NCBI GenBank assembly: GCA_037131065.1
Contig: JBAXRT010000018.1
Span: 1 to 30,903, forward strand
Source of the DNA: JBAXRT01 sp037131065
Lineage (GTDB): Bacteria > Bacteroidota > Bacteroidia > Bacteroidales > FEN-979
Reading direction: 5' to 3'
Length of the DNA stretch: 30,903 bases
The notes beneath the pieces are model-generated. The model did not search any database. It was not told the DNA's origin and saw only the letters and a program-made list of their open reading frames with translations. This document shows, piece after piece, positions 24,717-30,903 of this stretch (position 1 is its first letter; each line of letters begins with the position of its first letter). Position numbers and translations under genes: made by a program.

Positions 24717-25310
24717 ATGGATTTTTTACGTTTCATTTTTTCGTTGAAGTTCCTGAAACATTTCCTCATCATGATCGGGATCACAGCCGTGCTGATCTGG
24801 TTCGTGCTTCTCTCCCTTTCCTGGTACACAAAACATGACGAATTCATTGTCGTTCCCGATTTCCGGACGATGTATATCAACGACGTGATCGGCAATCCCG
24901 ATTACCGCGACTACAACTTCATGGTATCTGACTCGGTTTTCGACCCGGAAAAACAATCCGGAACGATCCTTTTCCAGGATCCGTATGCCGGATCAAGGGT
25001 CAAGCGGAACAGGATGGTTTACTTCGCCATCGTTTCGTTCGTTCCGGAGAAGACAGCCATGCCTGACCTGAAGGACCTGACCCTGCGGCAGGCACAGACG
25101 ATGCTCGAAACGGCAGGACTCAGGCTCGGAAAGCTGATGTATATCAGGAGTTTTGATGAAGATGCCGTTCAGCAGCAGTTCTTCCGCGGTAAACCGATCC
25201 CACTGGGTACTAAGATCGATAAGGGATCAAAGATCGATCTTACCGTTGGTATGGGAGCGAAAGCGCAGGAAATGAAGATTGATACGACAGCTGAAGATAG
25301 TATCCAGTGA
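24717..25310 (+). CDS. PASTA-domain membrane protein
   Basis: A 197-residue protein with a short cytoplasmic N-terminus, one membrane segment (about 17-38, MIGITAVLIWFVLLSLSW) and an outer part with two to three PASTA-like units: one at about 44-108 (DEFIVVPDF), and one at about 112-180 (TAMPDLKDLTLRQAQTMLETAGL to GSKIDLTVGMG). PASTA domains bind peptidoglycan or muropeptides. There is no kinase or transpeptidase domain attached. It is divergent from ddl and followed by a T9SS gene and rluD. Its TGA stop lies in a 7-bp repeat unit. Confidence 0.9.
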   Translation: MDFLRFIFSLKFLKHFLIMIGITAVLIWFVLLSLSWYTKHDEFIVVPDFRTMYINDVIGNPDYRDYNFMVSDSVFDPEKQSGTILFQDPYAGSRVKRNRMVYFAIVSFVPEKTAMPDLKDLTLRQAQTMLETAGLRLGKLMYIRSFDEDAVQQQFFRGKPIPLGTKIDKGSKIDLTVGMGAKAQEMKIDTTAEDSIQ

Positions 25311-25333
25311 CAAATGACGAATGACGAGTGACG
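25306..25333 (+). repeat. 7-bp tandem array (ARTGACG family) at the PASTA gene stop
   Basis: AGTGACA, AATGACG, AATGACG, AGTGACG. The first unit holds the TGA stop (25308-25310). Confidence 0.9.
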
Positions 25334-25338
25334 AATGG

Positions 25339-25366
25339 ATTTACGATTTTAGATTTTAGATTTACA
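25339..25366 (+). repeat. 7-bp tandem array (ATTTTAG/ATTTACG family)
   Basis: ATTTACG, ATTTTAG, ATTTTAG, ATTTACA: four units directly after the ARTGACG array. Its reverse complement resembles the array before metK. Confidence 0.85.
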
Positions 25367-25393
25367 AATAGCTAATTTCCATTTTCGAATTTC

Positions 25394-25473
25394 TAATGAC
25401 TGATTGACTTAATGACCTAATGACCTAATGACTTAATGACCTAATGACCTAATGACTTAATGACCTAATGACC
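25394..25473 (+). repeat. 8-bp tandem array with 24-bp superperiod upstream of the T9SS gene
   Basis: Ten 8-bp units, TAATGACC or TAATGACT (one GATTGACT). The last base of each unit follows C, C, T over most of the array, giving a 24-bp higher-order repeat. It ends eight bases before the start codon. Confidence 0.93.
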
Positions 25474-25480
25474 AACTAGA

Positions 25481-27454
25481 ATGCGCTTCGTTTTAAGTTT
25501 TCTGCTTGTACTCTTTTCTTTTTGTGTGACGGCCCAGGAAGTTCTCACCGGCCTTCAGACCAATCCCGTGGTGATGGAGAGAGTCCGTGAGCTGAGTGGG
25601 ATGAAACCCGCAGATGCCGGAAAGGACACCATCCCCATGAGCCTCCCATTCTTTGACGATTTCTCCGGCGGAGAGGTATTCCCATCTCCCGAAAGATGGA
25701 TCGACCGGTATGCCTTTGTCAACAGCGATATTCCTGTCTATCCTATCAATATCGGTGCCGTGACACTTGATGCCATCAACGACTCCGGGAGGATGTACCC
25801 GATCGCCATACCCGGCCCGCAGACCTTCATCGCGGATCATCTTACCTCCCGATACATCCGGCTGGATTCCATTTTTCTTCCTCTACCGAAAAAACTCACG
25901 ATAGCCGACTCGGTCTACATGAGTTTTTACTATCAGCCACAGGGACGAGGAATGCCACCCGAATCAACCGATTCACTTCTTCTCCAGTTCCTTGTCAAAC
26001 CGGGATATGACAGCATTTCGGCTACGGATACAACGATCATCCCCGACAAGTGGGAAACGGTGTGGGGTTCGATGGGAACAGCCCTCGACTCTTTCCTCCT
26101 GGAAAGGGGTACCTATTTCGAACAGGTAATAATTCCGATCACCGATACGGCAACCTACTTCAAGAAAAAATTCCGTTTCAGGTTCTATAACCGCGTTAGT
26201 CTTGCCAGCTCGGCCGAACCAAGCTGGCAGAGCAACTGTGACCAATGGAACATCGATAACATTTACCTGAACAGCGGCAGAAACAGCAGGGACAGCATCT
26301 ACCCGGAGATCCGTTTCATCCAGCGGCCACCCTCAATGCTTATCAACTACGAGTCGATGCCCTATCCCCAGTACTGCGATGACCCTACCAACGAGATCAA
26401 GGATACACTGAACATCCTGATAAGCAACCGGACTGTTAATGACCGGAATTGCGGATATTCATACAACGTGAAAAATGAATCAGGGAGCTTTTCCAAAACC
26501 TACGAAGGAGGCAATTTTACGATCAAACCCTTTTATACCAATGGATATGTGACCTATCCTCCATTCGCCCATCCTCCCCTGCCCTTCCTTTTTCCCATCA
26601 GCCAGGCCGACTCGGCCACATTCCTGATGCAACATTTCATAAAGGATAACACGTCAGAATCAACATTAGGAGACACCATAGCGGCATACCAGAAGTTTTA
26701 CAACTACTATGCCTACGACGACGGGACACCCGAAGCCGGATACGGACTGACGCCTGCAGGAGCAATGCTTGCATACCGCTTTAAACTCAATAAATCACCC
26801 GATACACTCAGGGCCGTGAACATCTATTTCAACCGGACCCTCAGCGGTAACAACCAGCAGTTCTTCAACCTTTGCATTTGGAACGACAATGCCGGACAAC
26901 CAGGAGATACCATCTACTCCGACCTTGTCATTGTCAGGTTCACCGACAGTCTGAACAAATTTGTCACCTACCACATGACCTATCCTCTGCGGATTACAGG
27001 AACATTCTATATCGGAATGATCCAGTCAACCAACGACAACCTGAACATCGGTTACGACAAGTACAACAACCACCAGAATGATATCCTGTACAACGTGGCC
27101 GGCAAGTGGCTCAACTCTTCCTACCGGGGCTCGCTGTTGATGCGTCCTGTGGTGGGGAAACCAATCCCGGTTGGAATCGGCGACCAGGCCAAAGTGCAGC
27201 AAAAACTTGTCATCTATCCCAACCCCTGCACCGGTAATTTGCTGCATGTAAGGATGCCGGGCATTTCAGAGCAGGCATTGCAGGATCATGGATTTTCGTT
27301 CCGGATCCTGAACCTTGTCGGACAACTCCTTTCGCAGGGGAACACCAATGGCTCCATCGATATATCAGGCCTTCCGGAGGGAATTTATTTCCTTGAGATG
27401 AAGAGTGCGACGGGAACCAGCCGTGCAACAGGAAAGTTCATCATTGCCCGTTAA
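25481..27454 (+). CDS. Large secreted protein with T9SS type A sorting domain
   Basis: A 657-residue protein with a signal peptide (MRFVLSFLLVLFSFCVTAQ). The body is beta-rich: about 50-270 has the opening SLPFFDDFSGGEVFPSPERWID and CDQWNIDNIYL, a pattern of lectin-like or MAM-like sandwiches; about 400-560 is a second sandwich with FYNYYAYDDGTPEAGYGL. The C-terminal 85 residues are the sorting domain (KLVIYPNPCTGNLLHV, ILNLVGQLL, ISGLPEGIYFLEM). No catalytic site is seen. It may be a cell-surface adhesin or structural protein. It lies 21 bases before rluD, so it could share a transcript. Confidence 0.88.
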   Translation: MRFVLSFLLVLFSFCVTAQEVLTGLQTNPVVMERVRELSGMKPADAGKDTIPMSLPFFDDFSGGEVFPSPERWIDRYAFVNSDIPVYPINIGAVTLDAINDSGRMYPIAIPGPQTFIADHLTSRYIRLDSIFLPLPKKLTIADSVYMSFYYQPQGRGMPPESTDSLLLQFLVKPGYDSISATDTTIIPDKWETVWGSMGTALDSFLLERGTYFEQVIIPITDTATYFKKKFRFRFYNRVSLASSAEPSWQSNCDQWNIDNIYLNSGRNSRDSIYPEIRFIQRPPSMLINYESMPYPQYCDDPTNEIKDTLNILISNRTVNDRNCGYSYNVKNESGSFSKTYEGGNFTIKPFYTNGYVTYPPFAHPPLPFLFPISQADSATFLMQHFIKDNTSESTLGDTIAAYQKFYNYYAYDDGTPEAGYGLTPAGAMLAYRFKLNKSPDTLRAVNIYFNRTLSGNNQQFFNLCIWNDNAGQPGDTIYSDLVIVRFTDSLNKFVTYHMTYPLRITGTFYIGMIQSTNDNLNIGYDKYNNHQNDILYNVAGKWLNSSYRGSLLMRPVVGKPIPVGIGDQAKVQQKLVIYPNPCTGNLLHVRMPGISEQALQDHGFSFRILNLVGQLLSQGNTNGSIDISGLPEGIYFLEMKSATGTSRATGKFIIAR

Positions 27455-27475
27455 GGGCAGTTCATTTTACCTCCC

Positions 27476-28519
27476 ATGACCGGAAAACCCGAGCCTGCTG
27501 AAGAATCGAATGAACTTTATGAACACTTCCGGTTCACCGTCGACAAAGGACAAGCCCCGCTGAGGATCGATAAATACCTGATGGCCAAGATCGGGAATGC
27601 CTCACGCAACCGGATCCAGAATGCTGCCCGCGCCGGGAACATCCTCGTCAACGACTACGCCATCAAATCCAACTACAAAATAAAACCGCTCGATGTGATT
27701 TCCATCGTGCTTGCTTTCCCGCCCAGGGATACCGAAATCTACCCGGAGAATATCCCGGTCGATATCGTTTATGAAGATCCGGATATTCTGGTGGTGAACA
27801 AGAACGCGGGAATGGTCGTCCATCCGGGCCACGGGAACTTCACAGGGACGCTTCAGAACGCCGTGCTATTCCACCTTCAGAACACGCCGGGAAAAAACGA
27901 CCCGGAGACCAAACCATACCTGGTGCACCGTATTGACAAGGATACTTCCGGGATCCTGCTCATTGCAAAGAACGAGCTGGCGCAAAGCAAACTGGCGAAA
28001 CAATTCTTCGAACATACGATTGAACGCACCTATACCGCCCTGGTGTGGGGAAATCTGAAGGATGACGAGGGAACCATCACCGGAAACATCGGACGGAATG
28101 TCAGGAACAGGCTTGTAATGGACATTTTTGAGGATGAGGAGAAGGGGCGTCATGCTGTCACGCATTACAAGGTGCTTGAACGGTTTGGTTATGTAACCCT
28201 CGTATCTTGCAACCTGGAGACCGGGAGAACCCATCAGATCCGGATCCATTTCAAACACATCGGTCACCCCCTTTTCAATGATGAAAGCTATGGAGGCGAC
28301 CGTATCCTGAAGGGAACGACATTCTCAAAATATAAACAGTTCGTCGAAAACTGTTTCAATCTCATCCCTCGCCAGGCCCTCCATGCGAAATCACTCGGCT
28401 TCGTACATCCTTCAACCGGGAAACCAGTCTTCTTCGATTCGGAACTTCCGGCAGATTTCAGTGCAGTAGTGGAAAAGTGGCGCAGTTATCATTCGAACCA
28501 ATCCAAAGATAATTTTTAG
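27476..28519 (+). CDS. rluD: 23S rRNA pseudouridine synthase, RluD family
   Basis: A 347-residue enzyme of the RluA/RluD family. An S4 RNA-binding domain is at about 28-85 (RIDKYLMAKIGNASRNRIQNAARAG), followed by the catalytic domain with YLVHRIDKDTSGILLIAKN, catalytic Asp154. The family also shows LETGRTHQIRIHFKHIGHPL and HAKSLGFVHP. RluD modifies three uridines of helix 69 in 23S rRNA in E. coli; other family members differ in target, so the exact site is inferred. The end is three bases before plsC. Confidence 0.94.
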   Translation: MTGKPEPAEESNELYEHFRFTVDKGQAPLRIDKYLMAKIGNASRNRIQNAARAGNILVNDYAIKSNYKIKPLDVISIVLAFPPRDTEIYPENIPVDIVYEDPDILVVNKNAGMVVHPGHGNFTGTLQNAVLFHLQNTPGKNDPETKPYLVHRIDKDTSGILLIAKNELAQSKLAKQFFEHTIERTYTALVWGNLKDDEGTITGNIGRNVRNRLVMDIFEDEEKGRHAVTHYKVLERFGYVTLVSCNLETGRTHQIRIHFKHIGHPLFNDESYGGDRILKGTTFSKYKQFVENCFNLIPRQALHAKSLGFVHPSTGKPVFFDSELPADFSAVVEKWRSYHSNQSKDNF

Positions 28520-28522
28520 GTC

Positions 28523-29257
28523 ATGGGTAAGATCGGGCAATACATTATCTCTCTTTATTTCTGGTGCGGCCTCTTCCTCTTTTCTGCCGTGCTGTTTCCA
28601 CTCTCTTTCCTGATCTGGTTTCTGACGTTTCCTTTTGACCGCAGACTTTTCATAATGCATAAGTATGCCTGCCTTTGGTCAACCATAGTGCTCAGCCTGA
28701 ATCCGATCTGGCGTATCAGGGTAACCGGGAAGGAGAAGATCGATAAAAAAGCCACCTATGTGATGGTTTCCAACCACCAGTCGGGGATGGACATCATCGT
28801 GCTTTTCAAGCTCTGGACCCATTTCAGATGGATCTCCAAAAAATCACTTTTTTATGTCCCGTTCATCGGATGGAACATGTGGCTCAACCGATACATCTCA
28901 CTTGAACGGGGTAAGTCGAGCAGTATGCGTAAGATGATGGCAGATGCAGAAAAAACACTGAAAGCAGGAAACTCCGTAATGATGTTCCCCGAAGGGACGC
29001 GATCGCGGACCGGAAAAATCCAACCCTTTAAAACGGGAGCCTTCCATATAGCTCAAAACGCCAGGGTTCCTGTACTCCCTATCGCCATTTCAGGCACCTT
29101 TGATTCGGTGAGAAAGGGAGGATTCCTTGTTATTAAAAATTACAACATCCTGGCAGAAGTCCTCGATCCTATTCCATATGAAACCTTTGCAAACCTTGAG
29201 CCCAAAGAGGTAGCCGAGATGGTTCATGGGATGATTGCAGCGAAGCTTGTTAAATGA
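28523..29257 (+). CDS. plsC: 1-acyl-sn-glycerol-3-phosphate acyltransferase
   Basis: A 244-residue membrane-associated acyltransferase that makes phosphatidic acid. An N-terminal membrane segment (about 8-36) precedes the HX4D motif NHQSGMD (His85, Asp90), FRWISKKSLFYVPFIGW, and the FPEGTRSR motif (155-162), then VPVLPIAISGT. It starts three bases after the rluD stop, so the two are translationally linked. The TGA stop is part of an AATGACGAG repeat unit. The acyl-chain choice cannot be told. Confidence 0.93.
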   Translation: MGKIGQYIISLYFWCGLFLFSAVLFPLSFLIWFLTFPFDRRLFIMHKYACLWSTIVLSLNPIWRIRVTGKEKIDKKATYVMVSNHQSGMDIIVLFKLWTHFRWISKKSLFYVPFIGWNMWLNRYISLERGKSSSMRKMMADAEKTLKAGNSVMMFPEGTRSRTGKIQPFKTGAFHIAQNARVPVLPIAISGTFDSVRKGGFLVIKNYNILAEVLDPIPYETFANLEPKEVAEMVHGMIAAKLVK

Positions 29258-29280
29258 CGAGTATTTCAAGTGACGAGTGG
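29253..29280. repeat. Short ARTGACG-family repeat between convergent plsC and mqnE
   Basis: AATGACGAG and AGTGACGAG are separated by TATTTCA. The first holds the plsC stop; the second encodes the last mqnE residues (LVT) on the other strand. Confidence 0.6.
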
Positions 29281-30351
29281 TTGGTACAACGAATCCCTCT
29301 CAACAGGTTCCCGCTTGGCACCTTTGATCAGCTCTATCATCTGGCTGACCGTCATCCGTGGATTCTGTTCGGAAGCGCCGGCGAGTGAATAGATCTGCGT
29401 GGTGTCATTGATCGTTCCGTCCATATCATCGACGCCGAAAGATAAGGAGATCTGTGCCAGCTTTTTGCCGACGGCCGGCCAGTAGGCTTTGATGTGGGGA
29501 AAGTTGTCGAGGTAGATCCTGGCCATGGCATACATCTTCATATCCTCGACCACAGAAACTTCAGGAATATCAGCCATTTCGTTGTTTCCCCTGTGGAATT
29601 TCAGGGGAATAAAGGCATTGAAACCTCCAGTGCGGTCCTGCAGCTGACGAAGGCGTTCGAGGTGATCGATCCGGTGCTCATAGGTTTCAAGATGGCCGTA
29701 AAGCATGGTGGCATTGGATGGTATACCCAGCCGGTGGGCTGTTTCATGAATTTCAAGCCAGGTCTTTGAAGTCGATTTCATACCGCAGATCTTCTCCCTG
29801 ATTGTCTCATCAAAGATCTCGGCCCCACCTCCGGGGATGGAGTCAAGCCCGCAACTTTTCAGGTATTGCAACCCCTCTTCAACAGTCGTGCCCGATTTTG
29901 TGAACATGTAATCAAGTTCAACTGCGGAGTATGCCTTGATGTGAAGATCCGGCCTTAACTCCCGGATCTTTTGCAGGATCTCTCCGTAATATTGCAGATC
30001 CCTTGCGGGATGAACCGCCCCGGTGATGTGCAGCTCTTTGACTGATTCATCCTGCTCCCTCACTTTGGCCAGGATTTCATCGGTTGTCAGCTCCCACTTG
30101 TTCGGGCTGAAATGGTGCGAATAAGAGCAGAACATGCACTTGTTGACACAGATGTTGGTTGGCTCAATGTGAAAATTTCGGATAAAATATGCCTTGTTGC
30201 CGTTTTTACGCTCCCTCACCTGGTTTGCCATCATCCCGAGGAGGCCCAGTGAAGATTCATTGAATAAAAGATTGGCCTCGGACGGAGTGAAACGCTGTGC
30301 GTCAGCGATCTTTTTGATGATACTTCCGAATTTTTCCATCAGCAAGGACAT
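29266..30351 (-). CDS. mqnE: Aminofutalosine synthase (radical SAM, menaquinone pathway)
   Basis: A 361-residue radical-SAM enzyme. The cluster motif CVNKCMFC is Cys68, Cys72, Cys75 (CX3CX2C). Nearby family features are ELHITGAVHPARDLQYYGEIL, IKAYSAVELDYM, SIPGGGAEIFDETIREKIC and the later TGGFNAFIPLKFHRGNNEM. MqnE adds a radical from SAM to 3-[(1-carboxyvinyl)oxy]benzoate, starting futalosine-route menaquinone synthesis. MqnC and CofH-type relatives look alike, but the AEIFDE and HIEPTN patterns favour MqnE. The ATG overlaps the stop of the upstream protease gene by one base (TAATG). A second Met at residue 5 is possible. Other mqn genes are not in the window. Confidence 0.9.
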   Translation of the reverse strand: MSLLMEKFGSIIKKIADAQRFTPSEANLLFNESSLGLLGMMANQVRERKNGNKAYFIRNFHIEPTNICVNKCMFCSYSHHFSPNKWELTTDEILAKVREQDESVKELHITGAVHPARDLQYYGEILQKIRELRPDLHIKAYSAVELDYMFTKSGTTVEEGLQYLKSCGLDSIPGGGAEIFDETIREKICGMKSTSKTWLEIHETAHRLGIPSNATMLYGHLETYEHRIDHLERLRQLQDRTGGFNAFIPLKFHRGNNEMADIPEVSVVEDMKMYAMARIYLDNFPHIKAYWPAVGKKLAQISLSFGVDDMDGTINDTTQIYSLAGASEQNPRMTVSQMIELIKGAKREPVERDSLYQPLVT

Positions 30352-30903
30352 TACCGTTGTCTGATCAGTTTGACGCCGCTGCTGAACTTATCTCCGGCAA
30401 GTCGTAGAAAATAAAGTCCGGGAGTGAGATTCCCAAGTCTGAGGTTCAGAGGAGCGGCTCCATCCGAGATAAAATCCCTTCGGATGAGTTCATGACCTGT
30501 AAGGTCACTGACCACAAGGGTGATCCTTCCTTTGATCCCAGGCATCTGAACGGAAACCTCGTCGGTGAAGGGGTTCGGGGCGACCCGGATGGCCGCAGGG
30601 GAAGGTTCTTCACCCACCGAGAGGGTTGCCCCGTTCAGGATCATCGTATTGGTGTTATCCGGATCGAGCCAGTATTTCAGGATCTTTGTGGAGTCGGTGC
30701 CATTCTTATCCCAGTGGTAGGAAAACCTTCCGTAATAATCAGGAGAATTGAGGCTGTCGCATGAGCTGTCTCCTCCCGTAAGTGTCCCGACGATATGTCC
30801 CCCGCTGTCGAACACCGGTGAACCCGATGATCCACCCTCGGTAACGCCGTGGCCATTCGGCGTAGCAATCCATGTCACTCTCCAGTGTGCAAGCGACGGG
30901 GCG
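30351..30903 (-). CDS. Trypsin-like serine protease with T9SS sorting domain (5' partial)
   Basis: The frame is open to the window edge, so the N-terminus lies outside. The visible part starts with the end of a chymotrypsin-fold protease domain: GVTEGGSSGSPVFDSGG holds the catalytic Ser in GGSSGSP, and HIVGTLTGGDSSCD follows. The His and Asp of the triad would be in the missing part. The C-terminal 80 residues are a T9SS type A sorting domain (IRVAPNPFTDEVSVQM, VVSDLTGHELI, LGNLTPGLYFLRLAG). It is a secreted or surface protease. Its TAA stop overlaps the mqnE start, an odd pairing of cargo and cofactor gene. Confidence 0.88.
   Translation of the reverse strand, partial: APSLAHWRVTWIATPNGHGVTEGGSSGSPVFDSGGHIVGTLTGGDSSCDSLNSPDYYGRFSYHWDKNGTDSTKILKYWLDPDNTNTMILNGATLSVGEEPSPAAIRVAPNPFTDEVSVQMPGIKGRITLVVSDLTGHELIRRDFISDGAAPLNLRLGNLTPGLYFLRLAGDKFSSGVKLIRQR

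Noticed and set aside
24607..25473. CRISPR array
   Set aside because: The repeats are contiguous 7- or 8-bp units without unique spacers, and no cas gene is near.

Overview
The window comes from a chromosome of a Bacteroidota species, most likely from the Bacteroidales/Marinilabiliales side; the genus cannot be told. The evidence is a type IX secretion system (T9SS) gene (porT), four proteins ending in T9SS type A sorting domains, a gliding-type ABC ATPase (gldA), a SecA about 1,095 residues long, and promoters of the Bacteroidota form TTTG-N19/20-TAnnTTTG. Menaquinone is probably made by the futalosine route (mqnE).

Layout. 1-1634 holds the 3' part of a GH20 beta-hexosaminidase. 1631-12697 is a long minus-strand block. 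In transcription order it reads rplM-rpsI-rpsB-tsf (ending in a strong intrinsic terminator), an interrupted ubiE, porT, coaD, a TlpA-like thioredoxin lipid/envelope protein, secA, pyrH and frr. 12864-18175 is on the plus strand: a DUF4143-type ATPase with a degenerate P-loop, a small membrane protein, a T9SS cargo protein, gldA, and metK with an upstream SAM-II-like riboswitch. 18183-22741 holds secreted and envelope proteins, including an OmpP1/FadL channel paired with an SGNH-hydrolase lipoprotein. 22861-24513 (minus) is ddl-rdgB. 24717-29257 (plus) is a PASTA protein, a T9SS cargo protein, rluD and plsC. 29266-30903 (minus) is a truncated T9SS-exported serine protease overlapping mqnE. No gap without a gene exceeds 300 bases, and no tRNA, rRNA, CRISPR array or insertion sequence was seen.

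The most unusual signal is a set of short tandem arrays with 7- or 8-bp units, in at least six sequence families, placed at gene boundaries. Each family keeps a polarity relative to its neighbouring gene. One family (ARTGACG) begins at the TGA stop codons of secA, ddl, the PASTA gene and plsC. Another (TAATGACC) lies directly upstream of pyrH, rdgB and a T9SS gene, and supplies the rdgB start codon. One composite array of about 100 bp sits in frame inside gldA and adds about 34 residues to an otherwise normal ATPase. They behave like mobile or expandable boundary repeats.

A second oddity is ubiE: its frame is open and family-like throughout, except for two adjacent TAG codons exactly where two residues are expected. 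Genes in the window otherwise use TAG as an ordinary stop. If the codons are real, the last methylation step of menaquinone synthesis would be lost, unless another methyltransferase does it.
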